From Aureimonas glaciei (lineage in GTDB: Bacteria; Pseudomonadota; Alphaproteobacteria; Rhizobiales; Rhizobiaceae): a stretch of DNA of 64,000 nt. Made by a program: the position numbers and the translations under genes. The DNA lies in NCBI RefSeq assembly GCF_014643375.1, contig NZ_BMJJ01000001.1:639782-703781 (forward strand), written 5' to 3'. Below, in pieces: positions 48,224 to 57,936 of the stretch. Each line of letters opens with the position of its first letter. The first letter of the stretch is position 1. Under the pieces are notes generated by a model. That model saw only the letters and a program-made list of their open reading frames with translations, was not told the origin of the DNA and searched no databases.

Positions 48224-49768
48224 CTAGCCTTGCGGCGGCGGGTTGGGTTCGCGGCTCTCGTTGCCGCCGGGGGCGGGCACCTGGGCGTCGTTGGACGGCC
48301 GCGCCGGAAGGTGGATTTCGAACCGGGCGCCGGATGCGGTATTGCGGCCGAGCGCGATCCGGCCGCCATGGGCCTCGACGATCTCGGCGGCGATGGCCAG
48401 GCCCAGTCCCGTCCCGCCGGCCCGGGTCGAGCCGCGAAAGGCCTCGAACAGGTGCTCACGAGCCCGCATCGGCAGGCCGGGCCCGGTATCCTCCACGGCG
48501 ATCAGCACCTGGCCGTCGGCGAGACGCCGGGCGCTGACGGTGATCCGCCGGACCACCGCCTCGCTGTCCTCGCTTTCCAGCGCCTGCACGGCATTGCGGC
48601 ACAGATTGCTGAGAACGCGGAAGAACTGGTCGGGGTCGACATCGACCTCGCAGGCCTCGGCGACATCGTTGATCAGCTCGATTCCGACCTGCGGGCTGAC
48701 GACGGCGGTTTCGAACACTTCCGCGACAAGCCGGTGCAGCCGGACCTTGCGGCGCACCGGCGCGCGCTCGACGGCGCGGCCGTAGGCCAGCACCGACTGG
48801 GTGTAGGCGAGGGCGCGGTCGAGGCTGCGGATCAGCTGCGGCGCAAAGCGCTGGACGCGCGGATCCTCCAGATCCGATAGCCGGTCCGAGACGATCTGCG
48901 CCGAGGCCAGCACGTTGCGCAGGTCGTGGTTGATCTTCGAGACGGCGAGGCCGAGATCGGCGAGGTGGCGCTGCTCGCGCAGCGTCTGGGAGAGGGTCGT
49001 CTGCATGGCGGCCAGTTCCAGCTCGGCCAGCCCGATCTCGTCCGGCCGGCCGCTCGGCCTGATGATCTGCTCCGAATCGGCGGGATTTTCGCCGAACTGC
49101 ACCATCGAGCGCGTCATCGCCAGGATCGGCCGGATGAGGAGATAGCTGATGGCGAGATAGACCAGCAGCGCGGCGAAGAAGGCGATCACCAGCGACAGCA
49201 CGAAAATGTTGCGTGAATAGATCAGCATCGCCCGGCGCAGCTGGCTTTCCGCGATCACCACCTCGGCGACCATGCCCGCCTCGCCGACCGGGCCACGGGT
49301 GCGCAGCATGCGATCCTCGCCGAGGAGCAGCGTGTCGAAGGCGCCGGCGATCAGGGACAGCCAGTCGTCATTGCCGATGTCGACCTGCGCGTCGACGCTG
49401 CCCAGCGTTTCGTCGCGGGCCAGGAGGCGCGAGACGGTGCCGTTGGAGGTCGCGATCAGCCGGGCATCGAGCGCCCTGAGGAGATTGGCCTGTTCCTGCG
49501 GCCCGAGGACGGCCTCGCCGTTGCTGCCGGCGCGTTCGGCCGTCAGCCCGGCCACGGCCGCCGTTTCGATCTTCTGCCGCAGCCATTCCTTGCGGTAGTT
49601 GGCGATCGACGGCACGAAGATCAGCACCTCGGCCAGCATCACCGCCAGGATGGTCAGCCGCCACAGGCGCGCCGACAAGCGGTGCCGATAGGCGACGGGA
49701 CCCGAAGCGGCAGCCGTCTCTCGATGGGCCTGCTTGGCCAGTGCAGAAATCCGTGAAGGCACAGTCAT
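48224..49768 (-). CDS. membrane sensor histidine kinase, orphan
   Basis: A 514-residue kinase. TM1 is at about residues 35-55, a periplasmic sensor of about 130 residues follows, then TM2 (about 187-212) and a HAMP-like linker. The phosphoacceptor is H281 in KINHDLRNVLASAQ, followed by the HATPase with LSNLCRNAVQAL (N box), VEDTGPGL (G1) and GGTGLGLAIAAEIVEAHGG (G2), and a Pro-rich tail. The HDLRN form with a following Asn is typical of HisKA-type kinases in this order. No response regulator lies nearby; its partner must be elsewhere. It precedes the tRNA on the same strand. Confidence 0.9.
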   Translation of the reverse strand: MTVPSRISALAKQAHRETAAASGPVAYRHRLSARLWRLTILAVMLAEVLIFVPSIANYRKEWLRQKIETAAVAGLTAERAGSNGEAVLGPQEQANLLRALDARLIATSNGTVSRLLARDETLGSVDAQVDIGNDDWLSLIAGAFDTLLLGEDRMLRTRGPVGEAGMVAEVVIAESQLRRAMLIYSRNIFVLSLVIAFFAALLVYLAISYLLIRPILAMTRSMVQFGENPADSEQIIRPSGRPDEIGLAELELAAMQTTLSQTLREQRHLADLGLAVSKINHDLRNVLASAQIVSDRLSDLEDPRVQRFAPQLIRSLDRALAYTQSVLAYGRAVERAPVRRKVRLHRLVAEVFETAVVSPQVGIELINDVAEACEVDVDPDQFFRVLSNLCRNAVQALESEDSEAVVRRITVSARRLADGQVLIAVEDTGPGLPMRAREHLFEAFRGSTRAGGTGLGLAIAAEIVEAHGGRIALGRNTASGARFEIHLPARPSNDAQVPAPGGNESREPNPPPQG

Positions 49769-50247
49769 CCTTTAGAGGCACGGCGCTAAGATTACCTGAT
49801 AATCCCGCCTTGTTCCTCATGCTATTTCTTGTCTGCGACGGAAGCGGCGGCAGCGCTGGCCGAAAGCGCCCGCTTCTTCCACCTCGCCGACGGACGAATC
49901 GGCGTTGGGCGTAGTGAGCAAATTAGACGACGGCGCCCGGTTTGCCAATTTCCCGCGCCGGCTCTGACTTTACCGTCGGACCGCGCCGGGAGGGGCGGGG
50001 CCGCAATGACGATCGGCCGCGCTCGCCGCCAGGCAGGGAGGCCGCAGGCGCGGGGCCGCCCTCTGGCGGGATCGCCAGGCCCGGCTGCCGCGCGGCGATT
50101 GACTTTTGCCCGCGCCTGTTTCAAGAAGCGCCATCCGAGCGGACGGCATTTCGCGCGATTTTTCGCGTGCGCGCCTCGACGCTCATTCGAGTTCTCGGTT
50201 TCATCTTGCACGATAGAGGCCTGCGGCATGGCTGCGGGGATTGAACA
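49769..50247. other. intergenic region between sensor kinase and rpmH
   Basis: 479 bp with no credible gene on either strand. The right end must contain the rpmH promoter; TTGACT at 50099-50104 is the best -35-like sequence I see. No DnaA-box cluster was noticed, so there is no reason to call an origin here. Confidence 0.5.
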
Positions 50248-50382
50248 ATGAAGCGCACTTATCAGCCGAGCCGGCTCGTCCGCAAACGTCGCCACGGCTT
50301 CCGCTCCCGCATGGAGACGGTCGGCGGTCGCCGCGTCATCGCCTCCCGCCGGGCCAAGGGCCGCAAGCGCCTCTCCGCCTAA
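50248..50382 (+). CDS. rpmH: 50S ribosomal protein L34
   Basis: A 44-residue, highly basic protein, too short for most gene callers, with the universal L34 sequence pattern: it opens with MKRTYQPS, continues with [11 protein letters not shown] and ends in a KGRKRLSA tail. It lies 53 bp ahead of rnpA, the conserved pairing in bacteria. Confidence 0.98.
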   Translation: MKRTYQPSRLVRKRRHGFRSRMETVGGRRVIASRRAKGRKRLSA

Positions 50383-50435
50383 GATCGGCCGGAGCCATCG
50401 GCGATCTCTCGGCGGATGACGGAAAGGCGCGGCCT

Positions 50436-50804
50436 GTGGGCCGCATGCGGACTCGTGCCGAGTTTCTGGCGGCCCGCCGCGGCCGCCGGCTGAACGGGCC
50501 GCTCTTTTTCATCGAGGCGCGGGATCGCCAGGATGGTGCCGAGGCCCGCCTTGGTCTGACGGTGACGCGCAAGGTCGGCAATGCCGTCGAGCGCAACCGC
50601 ATCCGACGGCGGCTGCGCGAAGCCGTGCGGCTGGAATGCGGGGCCGCGATGGCCGAGGGGTTCGACTTCGTCGTCGTCGCCCGCCGCGATCTGCTCGGCG
50701 TCCCCTTTGCGACGCTCAAGAGCGAGCTTTCCCGGCGCCTGGCGCGGGCGCGGCCGGATCGGCCGAAGCCCGGCGGCGACGGACACCCATCGGGGACGGA
50801 TTGA
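50436..50804 (+). CDS. rnpA: ribonuclease P protein component
   Basis: The protein subunit that helps the RNase P RNA mature tRNA 5' ends. About 122 residues with the RNR signature VGNAVERNRIRRRLREAVR and the preceding RLGLTVTRK strand. I chose GTG 50436 because GGAAAGG lies 8 nt upstream; ATG 50445 would leave that site 17 nt away. The stop overlaps the yidC start as TGATG. Confidence 0.94.
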   Translation: MGRMRTRAEFLAARRGRRLNGPLFFIEARDRQDGAEARLGLTVTRKVGNAVERNRIRRRLREAVRLECGAAMAEGFDFVVVARRDLLGVPFATLKSELSRRLARARPDRPKPGGDGHPSGTD

Positions 50805-52630
50805 TGGAAAAGAACAAGAACTTCCTGATCGCCATGGCGCTGTCGATCGCGGTGCTGGTGGGCTGGCAGTTCCTCGTGGTCAGTCCGCGTCTGGAAGCCC
50901 AGCGACAGGCGCAGATCGAAGCCCAGCAGTCGGCGCAGGCCCAGAACCCCGGTTCCCTGCAGACGCCCCAGGTCCCGGCCGGCTCGGCCCAGACCACTGC
51001 GCCGATCCCGTCGGGGCGCGAGAGCCTCGTTCCCTCCGGCAATGCCGCGCTTCCCGGCACCGCCACGCGCGAAGCGGCGCTCGCCGAAACCCCGCGCATC
51101 GCCATCGACACGCCGACGCTCGTCGGCTCGATCAGCCTGCGCGGCGCACGGCTCGATGATCTCCGCTTCAAGAACTATCACGAGACCGTCGACGATTCCT
51201 CGCCCGATATCGTCCTCCTGTCCCCGGAAGCCACGGCCGCCGCCTATTATGCCGAATTCGGCTATGCCGGCCAGAATGCCGGCACGCTGCCGGGACCGAC
51301 CACGGTTTGGCAGGCCGAAACCGGCGCCACGCTGACGCCGGCGACACCGGTCACGCTGACCTATACCAATGACAGCAATGTGACGTTCCGCCGCCAGGTG
51401 GCGATCGATCAGAACTACATGTTCACCATGACCGACACGGTCGAGAACGCCGGCACGGCGCCGGTGGCCGTTGCGCCGTACGGCCGCGTCGTGCGCTTCA
51501 CCAAACCGGAGATCGCCTCGGCCTGGGTGGTGTTCGAGGGCCTCCTCGGCGTCTTCGGCGAAGAGGGCGTCAGCGAGGCGACCTTCTCGAAGATCGAGGA
51601 CGAGGGCCGCATCCAGCCGGTCAAGGCTTCCAGCGGCTGGCTCGGCATCACCGACAAGTATTGGGCGACGGCCCTGGTGCCGCAGGCCGGCCAGCCCTTC
51701 CAGGCCGAATTCCTCTACCAGGCGACGGGCCGGCCGCAATACCACTCGTCCTATCTCGGCGATGCCGTGACGGTGGCGCCCGGCCAGTCGACCGAGATCG
51801 TCTCGCGCACCTTCGCCGGGCCGAAGGTCGTCGATCTGATCGACGGCTATGAGGAGAACGCCGGGATCCAGCAGTTCGGCCAGCTGATCGACTGGGGCTG
51901 GTTCTTCTTCATCACCCGGCCGCTCTTCCATGTCATCGACTGGCTGTTCAACTTCACCGGCAATTTCGGCGCAGCGATCCTGATCGTCACCGTCGCCCTG
52001 AAGCTCGTCTTCTTCCCGCTCGCCTCCAAGTCGTACAAGTCGATGGCGAAGATGAAGGACATCCAGCCCAAGATCCTCGAAATGCGCGAGCGCTACGCCG
52101 ACGACAAGGCGAAGCAGCAGCAGGCGATGATGGAGATCTACAAGACCGAGAAGATCAACCCGGCCGCCGGCTGCTGGCCGATGCTGGTGCAGATCCCGGT
52201 GTTCTTCGCGCTCTACAAGGTGCTGTACGTCACCATCGAAATGCGGCATGCGCCGTTCTTCGGCTGGATCCAGGATCTGGCGGCGCCGGATCCGACCAGC
52301 CTGTTCAACCTGTTCGGCCTCCTGCCCTACGACGTCCCGATCTACCTCGCGATCGGCGTCTGGCCGCTGTTGATGGGCATCACCATGTTCATCCAGATGA
52401 AGCTCAATCCGACGCCGCCGGATCCGACGCAGAAGATGATCTTCACCTGGATGCCGGTGATCTTCACCTACATGATGCACACCTTCCCGTCGGGTCTGAT
52501 CATCTACTGGACCTGGAACAACTTCCTGTCGATCATCCAGCAGTCGGTGATCATGAAGCGCAACGGCACCAAGATCGAGCTGCTCGACAATCTGCGCGAC
52601 ATGTTCAAGCGGAAGAACAAGGAAGCCTGA
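50804..52630 (+). CDS. yidC: membrane protein insertase YidC
   Basis: Inserts membrane proteins with or without SecYEG. The 608 residues have the Gram-negative layout: N-terminal TM (residues 7-27), a large periplasmic beta domain (about 70-360), then the conserved core with [33 protein letters not shown] (positively charged groove helix) and four further helices ([38 protein letters not shown]). It is coupled to rnpA by overlapping codons. Confidence 0.97.
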   Translation: MEKNKNFLIAMALSIAVLVGWQFLVVSPRLEAQRQAQIEAQQSAQAQNPGSLQTPQVPAGSAQTTAPIPSGRESLVPSGNAALPGTATREAALAETPRIAIDTPTLVGSISLRGARLDDLRFKNYHETVDDSSPDIVLLSPEATAAAYYAEFGYAGQNAGTLPGPTTVWQAETGATLTPATPVTLTYTNDSNVTFRRQVAIDQNYMFTMTDTVENAGTAPVAVAPYGRVVRFTKPEIASAWVVFEGLLGVFGEEGVSEATFSKIEDEGRIQPVKASSGWLGITDKYWATALVPQAGQPFQAEFLYQATGRPQYHSSYLGDAVTVAPGQSTEIVSRTFAGPKVVDLIDGYEENAGIQQFGQLIDWGWFFFITRPLFHVIDWLFNFTGNFGAAILIVTVALKLVFFPLASKSYKSMAKMKDIQPKILEMRERYADDKAKQQQAMMEIYKTEKINPAAGCWPMLVQIPVFFALYKVLYVTIEMRHAPFFGWIQDLAAPDPTSLFNLFGLLPYDVPIYLAIGVWPLLMGITMFIQMKLNPTPPDPTQKMIFTWMPVIFTYMMHTFPSGLIIYWTWNNFLSIIQQSVIMKRNGTKIELLDNLRDMFKRKNKEA

Positions 52631-52654
52631 TCCAGGCCTTTCATGCACTGCCAG

Positions 52655-52680
52655 GAGCCGGAAGCCTCGCTTTCCGGCTC
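52655..52680 (+). terminator. hairpin downstream of yidC
   Basis: A 9-bp perfect stem (GAGCCGGAA/TTCCGGCTC) with an 8-nt loop, followed by a modest T-rich stretch (TTCGCTTTT), 24 bp after the yidC stop. It may end or attenuate the rpmH-rnpA-yidC message before engB. Confidence 0.6.
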
Positions 52681-52841
52681 TTCGCTTTTGGCGCATCCTG
52701 CTCGCGGGCGGGCCGACTTGCCCTCCGCCAGGGCAAGGACGCAGCGCCGCAAGGCGTGGCGCACGGCTTGGGCGGCGACCCGGCGGAGAATACGCAATTT
52801 GGGTGCGATCCGCGGCGCCGAAACCTACTGGAGACGGCCCG

Positions 52842-53525
52842 ATGAATGAGACCCCCGAGACCGAACCGGGCCTTGACGCAGCAAACGAGGCGCGGCTGTT
52901 CTTCGCCAAGCCGTGGGTGTTCATCCGCGGCGTGCCGGCGATGAAGTTTTTGCCGCCGGAAGGCCCGCCGGAGGTCGCCTTCGCCGGCCGCTCGAATGTC
53001 GGCAAGTCGTCGCTGATCAACGCGCTGGTGGGACAGAAGGGGCTCGCCCGGACGTCCAACACGCCGGGGCGCACGCAGGAGCTCAACTATTTCGTGCCCG
53101 GCGGCTATACCGGCGAGGGTCTCGACCTGCCGCCGCTCGCCCTCGTAGACATGCCGGGCTACGGCTATGCCGAGGCGCCGAAGGAACAGGTCGACGCCTG
53201 GACGCGGCTCGTCTTCGACTATCTCCGGGGACGGGCGACGCTGAAGCGGGTGTTCCTGCTCATCGATTCCCGTCACGGGCTGAAGGCGAACGATCTGGAA
53301 GTGCTGGGCCTCCTCGACAAGGCGGCGGTGTCCTACCAGATCGTCCTCACCAAGTCGGACAAGATCAGCCCGCAGGCCGTGCCGAAGCTCGCCGAGGCCA
53401 CCGCCAAGGCGATCGTCAAGCGCGCGGCGGCCTTCCCCGAGATCATCACCACCTCGTCGGAAAAGGGCCTCGGCCTCTCCGAGCTGAAGCAGGCGATCAC
53501 CTTCTTCGCCGACGGCACCCGCTAG
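52842..53525 (+). CDS. engB: ribosome biogenesis GTP-binding protein YsxC/EngB
   Basis: A 227-residue GTPase for late 50S assembly. G1 is [13 protein letters not shown]2 is the Thr in [14 protein letters not shown]3 is DMPGYGYAE, and G4 is LTKSDKI. The N-terminal extension of about 45 residues is common in alphaproteobacteria. GGAGA precedes ATG 52842. The usual downstream gene in relatives is argB; here a TetR gene converges instead. Confidence 0.95.
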   Translation: MNETPETEPGLDAANEARLFFAKPWVFIRGVPAMKFLPPEGPPEVAFAGRSNVGKSSLINALVGQKGLARTSNTPGRTQELNYFVPGGYTGEGLDLPPLALVDMPGYGYAEAPKEQVDAWTRLVFDYLRGRATLKRVFLLIDSRHGLKANDLEVLGLLDKAAVSYQIVLTKSDKISPQAVPKLAEATAKAIVKRAAAFPEIITTSSEKGLGLSELKQAITFFADGTR

Positions 53526-53565
53526 ACGGAAGTCGGCTGCCAGCGTCAAGCATCTTGGCTCGAGA

Positions 53566-53583
53566 GCCGGCCTTCGGACCGGC
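53566..53583. terminator. TTCG-tetraloop hairpin between convergent engB and tetR
   Basis: GCCGG/CCGGC stem closing a C-TTCG-G tetraloop with one internal mismatch, located midway between two convergent stops. Probable bidirectional transcription end, without a clear T-run. Confidence 0.4.
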
Positions 53584-53598
53584 GCCCGCTCTTGGCGG

Positions 53599-54318
53599 TC
53601 AGCGGCCCCGCGGACCGTAGCCTGCCATGAACAGAGCGAGGGCGCTGTCCACGACGGCCTCGATCTCGGCCGGGACCGGGTCGCTCGCGACATGGTTGAA
53701 GAGCCGGGGCCGGTAGAGACCGGCCATGGACAGTTCGATGAACTGGATGGCCGCCCGGTGCGGATCGGCGACGGTGAGGGTGCCTGCGTCGTGCGCTGCC
53801 GAGAGATAGTGGGCCAGCAGAAGGACGCCGCGTTGCGGCCCCTCCTCGTAGAAATCGCGCCCGACATCGGGCATCCGGTCGGCGACGGCGATGACCGTGC
53901 GGCTGGCGCGCACGACCTTTTCCGACGTCAGCTTGGTCGCCAGCAGGATGCCGTAGGTCCGCAGTGTCTCTTCGGGGTGAAGCGTGTCGCTGAAGATCTT
54001 CTCGATCCGCGCGAAATAGCGCTCCCGCTCGTCGGCGATGAGCGCCGTGAACAGCTCTTCCTTGCTGCGGAAATAGACGTAGAGCGTGCTCTTGGAAACG
54101 CCCGCGGCGCGCGTCACGTCGCTCATGCTGGCGGTGTCGAAGCCGAGCGCACCGAAAACCTCGCGCGCGCCGGCCATGATCTGCTCGCGCTTCTGCGGAT
54201 CCTCGCCGGCACCCTTGCGGCCGCCGGCTTCCGCGGTCGCCGGCTTGGCCTGCCGGGCTGCCGTGCCCGCGGCGACGAGAGGGTCCTTGTCCTCGGGGCG
54301 GGGGAAGGGGTTGTTCAT
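53599..54318 (-). CDS. TetR-family repressor of the EmrAB pump
   Basis: A 239-residue regulator with a Lys/Pro-rich N-terminal extension (about 45 residues), then a TetR helix-turn-helix (IMAGAREVFGALGFDTASMSDVTRAAGVSKSTLYVYFRSKEELF) and a C-terminal domain of the AcrR-like TetR_C type. It is divergent from emrA, with a 25-bp palindrome between, so it almost certainly represses the pump and itself. ATG 54318 is preferred over the GTG at 54333. Confidence 0.88.
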   Translation of the reverse strand: MNNPFPRPEDKDPLVAAGTAARQAKPATAEAGGRKGAGEDPQKREQIMAGAREVFGALGFDTASMSDVTRAAGVSKSTLYVYFRSKEELFTALIADERERYFARIEKIFSDTLHPEETLRTYGILLATKLTSEKVVRASRTVIAVADRMPDVGRDFYEEGPQRGVLLLAHYLSAAHDAGTLTVADPHRAAIQFIELSMAGLYRPRLFNHVASDPVPAEIEAVVDSALALFMAGYGPRGR

Positions 54319-54400
54319 CACGATCGGCGGCACCGGGAGCGATTGCGGAGGGAATTCGTTTGTCCATCTTGCAATGCGTCAAAGAGGACGCTACGTCAAC

Positions 54401-54425
54401 ATCGAACCGAACGGTTCGGTTCGAT
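54401..54425. promoter_or_regulatory. 25-bp perfect palindrome, TetR operator of the emrAB promoter
   Basis: Twelve-base arms ATCGAACCGAAC and its exact complement flank one central base. It sits 14 bp upstream of the emrA start codon and 82 bp upstream of tetR. Length, symmetry and position are as expected for a TetR dimer (or pair of dimers) site. Confidence 0.8.
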
Positions 54426-54439
54426 TGAGGGTGGCTGCG

Positions 54440-55684
54440 ATGTTGGAGAGTGCAGGCAAGGGTCGGGACGAGGCAAGCACGGTCGATGCCGAAATCCGGC
54501 AGGACAGTGGCGCCGCGCCCATCGCACGCGTCGCCGAAAAGCCGGGCACGCTTCCGCCGGCGACAGCCGTCGCTCCCACAGAGGATGCGAAGGCCGCCGT
54601 TGTGGCCAAGCCGCCCAAATCCGGACGGAAGAAGGTCATCCTGTCGCTGGTGCTGTTGGCCGCCATCGGCGCCGGCGGCTATTTCGGCCACGCCTACTGG
54701 ACCGAGGGGCGCTTTCTCGTCAGCACCGACGACGCCTATGTCGGTGCCGACATGTCGATCGTCTCGCCGAAGATCACCGGCTACGTGCAGTCGGTCCCGG
54801 TGCAGGAAAACCAGCAGGTCGTCGCCGGGCAGCCTCTGGTCGTCATCGACGACGGCGATTTCCGCCTGGCGCTGGAGACGGCCGAGGCCAAGATCGCCAC
54901 CCAGCACGCCTCGATCGACCGCATCGCCGCCCAGCGCGACGCCGCCGAGGCCCAGCTCGGCGAGGCCGATGCCGCCAAAGCAGGGCTTTCGGTCGCGCTC
55001 GACAAGGCCGAGCTCGACCTGTCGCGCGCGTCCGATCTCGTCAAGTCGGGCGCCGGCACCAAGGCCGGGCGCGACACCGCCCAGAGCGCCCGCGATTCGG
55101 CCGCGGCCAATATCGCCGGCGCCAATGCCTCGATCGCCGCGGCACGGGCCAATGTCGCCGTGCTCGACGCGCAGCGCCAGGAAGCCGAGCGCACCGTGCG
55201 CGAGCTCGAGATCGCCCGCGACCAGGCAGCGCGGGACCTGACCTTCACCACCATCAACGCCCCCTATGACGGCGTCGTCGGCAATCTGTCGGTCGAGCCC
55301 GGGGATCTCGTCTCCTCCGGCAAGCGTCTCGCCGCCGTCGTGCCCATGACCAAGGTCTATATCGACGCGAACTTCAAGGAGACCCAGCTCGGCGATCTCG
55401 TCCCCGGCCAGAAGGTCCGGATCGAGATCGACGCCGCGCCCGGCCGGGAGTTCGAGGGCACGGTGACGAGTCTGTCGCCGGCCTCCGGCTCGGTGTTCTC
55501 GCTGCTGCCGTCGGACAACGCCACGGGCAATTTCACCAAGGTGGTGCAACGCGTGCCGGTGCGCATCTCCCTCGACGACACTGCCGAGTTTTCCGGCATG
55601 TTCCGGCCGGGCCTGTCGGCCGTCGTTTCGGTCGACATCCGCACCGGGCCGACGAAGACCGCGGACGCCACCGACTCGAACTGA
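54440..55684 (+). CDS. emrA: HlyD/EmrA-family periplasmic adaptor of a multidrug pump
   Basis: A 414-residue membrane-fusion protein. It has a cytoplasmic N-terminus of about 70 residues, one TM helix (about 73-92) and the biotinyl-lipoyl halves (STDDAYVGADMSIVSPKITGYVQSVPVQENQQVVAGQPLVVID and TTINAPYDGVVGNLSVEPGDLV). A coiled-coil hairpin of about 110 residues lies between them, followed by a beta-barrel. It connects the inner-membrane carrier EmrB to an outer-membrane channel, which is not encoded here. GAGGG lies 8 nt before ATG 54440. Confidence 0.92.
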   Translation: MLESAGKGRDEASTVDAEIRQDSGAAPIARVAEKPGTLPPATAVAPTEDAKAAVVAKPPKSGRKKVILSLVLLAAIGAGGYFGHAYWTEGRFLVSTDDAYVGADMSIVSPKITGYVQSVPVQENQQVVAGQPLVVIDDGDFRLALETAEAKIATQHASIDRIAAQRDAAEAQLGEADAAKAGLSVALDKAELDLSRASDLVKSGAGTKAGRDTAQSARDSAAANIAGANASIAAARANVAVLDAQRQEAERTVRELEIARDQAARDLTFTTINAPYDGVVGNLSVEPGDLVSSGKRLAAVVPMTKVYIDANFKETQLGDLVPGQKVRIEIDAAPGREFEGTVTSLSPASGSVFSLLPSDNATGNFTKVVQRVPVRISLDDTAEFSGMFRPGLSAVVSVDIRTGPTKTADATDSN

Positions 55685-55769
55685 TCCACCGCCCACCGCG
55701 CCGCGACGACAGAGCCGCGACGACCGCGCCGTAAATGGCGCGTCCCTGTCAAAGGCCGAAAGCCGCGCC

Positions 55770-57350
55770 ATGTCGTCCACCACCGCTTCAGCCACTCCCC
55801 CCGCGGCGCCCGCCAGCGACGCCATTCCCCTGCGCAAGATGCTGGCCTTCATCGCCATGGTCTTCGGCATGTTCATGGCGATCCTTGACATCCAGATCGT
55901 CTCGGCCTCGCTGTCGGAGATCCAGGCCGGCCTGTCCGCCTCGTCGGACGAGATTCCCTGGGTGCAGACGGCCTATCTGATCGCCGAAGTGATCATGATC
56001 CCGCTGTCGGGCTTTCTCGGGCGGATGCTGTCGACCCGCGTGCTGTTCACCGTGTCGGCCGCCGGCTTCACGCTGGCCTCGGCGCTCTGCGCCACCGCGA
56101 CGAACATCGACCAGATGATCGTCTACCGGGCGATCCAGGGTTTCATCGGCGGCGGCATGATCCCGAGCGTCTTCGCCGCCGCCTTCACCGTCTTCCCGCC
56201 GTCCAAGCGCTCGATCGTCTCGCCGATGATCGGCCTCGTGGCGACGCTCGCCCCGACGATCGGGCCGACGGTCGGCGGCTATCTCAGTCACGCCTTTTCC
56301 TGGCACTGGCTGTTCCTCGTCAACGTGCCGCCCGGCATCATCGTGGCCATCGCGGTGTGGAACCTCGTCGATTTCGACGAGCCTGACCATTCGCTGTTCT
56401 CGAAGTTCGACTGGTGGGGCCTCGCCGGCATGGCCTCCTTCCTCGGCTCGCTCGAATACGTGCTGGAAGAGGGACCGCTGAACGACTGGTACGAGGATAC
56501 CTCGATCACTCTCGCGACCCTCGTGATGGTCGTCGGCGCGCTGCTGTTCTTCTACCGCGCCTTCACCGCCAAGGAGCCGATCGTCGACCTCTCGGCCTTC
56601 GCCAACCGCAATTTTGCCTTCGGCTCGCTGTTCTCCTTCGTCATGGGCATCGGCCTCTACGGCCTGACCTATCTCTACCCGGTCTATCTCGCCCGCATCC
56701 GCGGCTATGATTCGCTCGCCATCGGCCAGACCATGTTCGTCTCTGGCCTCGCCATGTTCCTGATGGCGCCGGTCTCGGGCATCCTGTCGGGCAAGATGGA
56801 CCCGCGGATCATGATGGCGATCGGCTTTTCCGCCTTCGGCCTCGGCACCTACATGATGACCGGGCTGACGCACGACTGGGATTTTGGGAACCTGTTCATC
56901 CCGCAGATCCTGCGCGGCGTCGGGCTGATGATGGCGATGATCCCGATCAACAACATCGCGCTCGGCACGCTCTCGCCGGCGAAGATGAAGGGCGGGTCGG
57001 GCCTCTACAACCTGACGCGCAATCTCGGCGGCGCGGTGGGCCTCGCCATCATCAACACGCTCCTCACCAACCGCGAGGTATTGCACTACGAGCGGTTGGC
57101 GGAATCGGTGCGCTGGGGCCGCGGCGTGGTCGAGGAGCGGATGGCCAATATGGCCGCCTCGATGAACGCCAACGGCCTCGACGGCAGCCTGACGGCGGTC
57201 AGCCAGATGTCCCAGATCGTCCGGCGCGAGGCCATGGTGATGTCGTTTTCCGACGTCTTCCTGTTCCTGACGGTGCTGTTCGGCGCGCTCGTTCTGCTCT
57301 CGGTTTTCATCCAGAAGCCGGCCGCCGGCGTCAAGGTCGAGGCGCACTGA
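55770..57350 (+). CDS. emrB: DHA2-family MFS multidrug exporter, EmrB-like
   Basis: A 526-residue, 14-helix proton-driven exporter. Motif A-like GFLGRMLSTRV, the DHA2 segment MAILDIQIVSASLSEIQAGL in helix 1, motif C GATLAPTIGPTVGGYL-type in helix 5 (TLAPTIGPTVGGYLSH) and GGSGLYNLTRNLGGAVGLAI in helix 11 identify the EmrB group. It follows emrA by 85 bp and should form a tripartite pump with it, removing hydrophobic toxic compounds sensed by the TetR protein. Confidence 0.94.
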   Translation: MSSTTASATPPAAPASDAIPLRKMLAFIAMVFGMFMAILDIQIVSASLSEIQAGLSASSDEIPWVQTAYLIAEVIMIPLSGFLGRMLSTRVLFTVSAAGFTLASALCATATNIDQMIVYRAIQGFIGGGMIPSVFAAAFTVFPPSKRSIVSPMIGLVATLAPTIGPTVGGYLSHAFSWHWLFLVNVPPGIIVAIAVWNLVDFDEPDHSLFSKFDWWGLAGMASFLGSLEYVLEEGPLNDWYEDTSITLATLVMVVGALLFFYRAFTAKEPIVDLSAFANRNFAFGSLFSFVMGIGLYGLTYLYPVYLARIRGYDSLAIGQTMFVSGLAMFLMAPVSGILSGKMDPRIMMAIGFSAFGLGTYMMTGLTHDWDFGNLFIPQILRGVGLMMAMIPINNIALGTLSPAKMKGGSGLYNLTRNLGGAVGLAIINTLLTNREVLHYERLAESVRWGRGVVEERMANMAASMNANGLDGSLTAVSQMSQIVRREAMVMSFSDVFLFLTVLFGALVLLSVFIQKPAAGVKVEAH

Positions 57351-57386
57351 CAGGCATTCGGCCTGGTGCCAGACGCCCCGCGGAGC

Positions 57387-57857
57387 CTATCCAGGCGCCG
57401 GCAGGAACCGCTGCCGGATCCGCGCCTCGATGCGCTCGCGCACGTCGCGATAGGCGTCGAGGATCTGTTCGCGGCTGCCGGTCACCACCGACGGATCGGG
57501 CATCGGCCAGAATTCCACGGCCACCGCCTGCGAGCCCGTGGCATCGAGGACGGTGTGGTGGGCCTCGGGCGCCATGGTGACGATCAGGTCGAAATAGCTG
57601 TCGGCGAGATCGGCAAACCCCTGCGGCCGCCGGTCGCCGAGGCTGAGCTGGCGTTCGGTGAGGACCGTGTCGACGAAGGGATCGCGGTTGCCGGTGCGAA
57701 CGCCGGCCGAGACGATATAGGTGCCGCGCGGCAGGAGCGAGCGGGCGATGGCCTCGGCCATCGGCGAGCGGATGGCATTCATGCCGCAGACGAACAGCAC
57801 CGAGGTGACCGGCGCCTTGTCGGTTCCATCGGCGGGCGGGGCGCGATCGCCGCTCAT
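57387..57857 (-). CDS. low-molecular-weight protein-tyrosine phosphatase family protein
   Basis: A 156-residue phosphatase. The P-loop C-X5-R is CGMNAIRSP within SVLFVCGMNAIRSPMAEAI, and the catalytic aspartate is likely in FWPMPDPS. Arsenate reductases of this fold have additional C-terminal cysteines; none are seen, so phosphatase activity is more likely. In related genomes as I remember them it lies between the UPF0262 gene and infA; here infA is absent and emrB converges. ATG 57857 is used. Confidence 0.85.
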   Translation of the reverse strand: MSGDRAPPADGTDKAPVTSVLFVCGMNAIRSPMAEAIARSLLPRGTYIVSAGVRTGNRDPFVDTVLTERQLSLGDRRPQGFADLADSYFDLIVTMAPEAHHTVLDATGSQAVAVEFWPMPDPSVVTGSREQILDAYRDVRERIEARIRQRFLPAPG

Positions 57858-57936
57858 CCCGGGCGGCCCGTGGCAAGGCACGCCGTCCGGCTGGCGGCCG
57901 CCTCGAGGGGAAGGGGACCGGCACCTCCGTCCATCG

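Noticed and set aside
49769-50247. Possible replication origin next to rpmH-rnpA
   Set aside because: No dnaA gene and no cluster of DnaA boxes is visible; in Rhizobiales the origin usually lies elsewhere (near hemE).
49829-50251. Plus-strand open frame before rpmH (140 codons)
   Set aside because: Arg-rich low-complexity translation, and it ends inside rpmH; the region is better explained as promoter DNA.
57387-57857. Arsenate reductase (arsC) call
   Set aside because: Has the shared C-X5-R loop but none of the extra C-terminal cysteines needed for thioredoxin-coupled arsenate reduction; no ars genes nearby.
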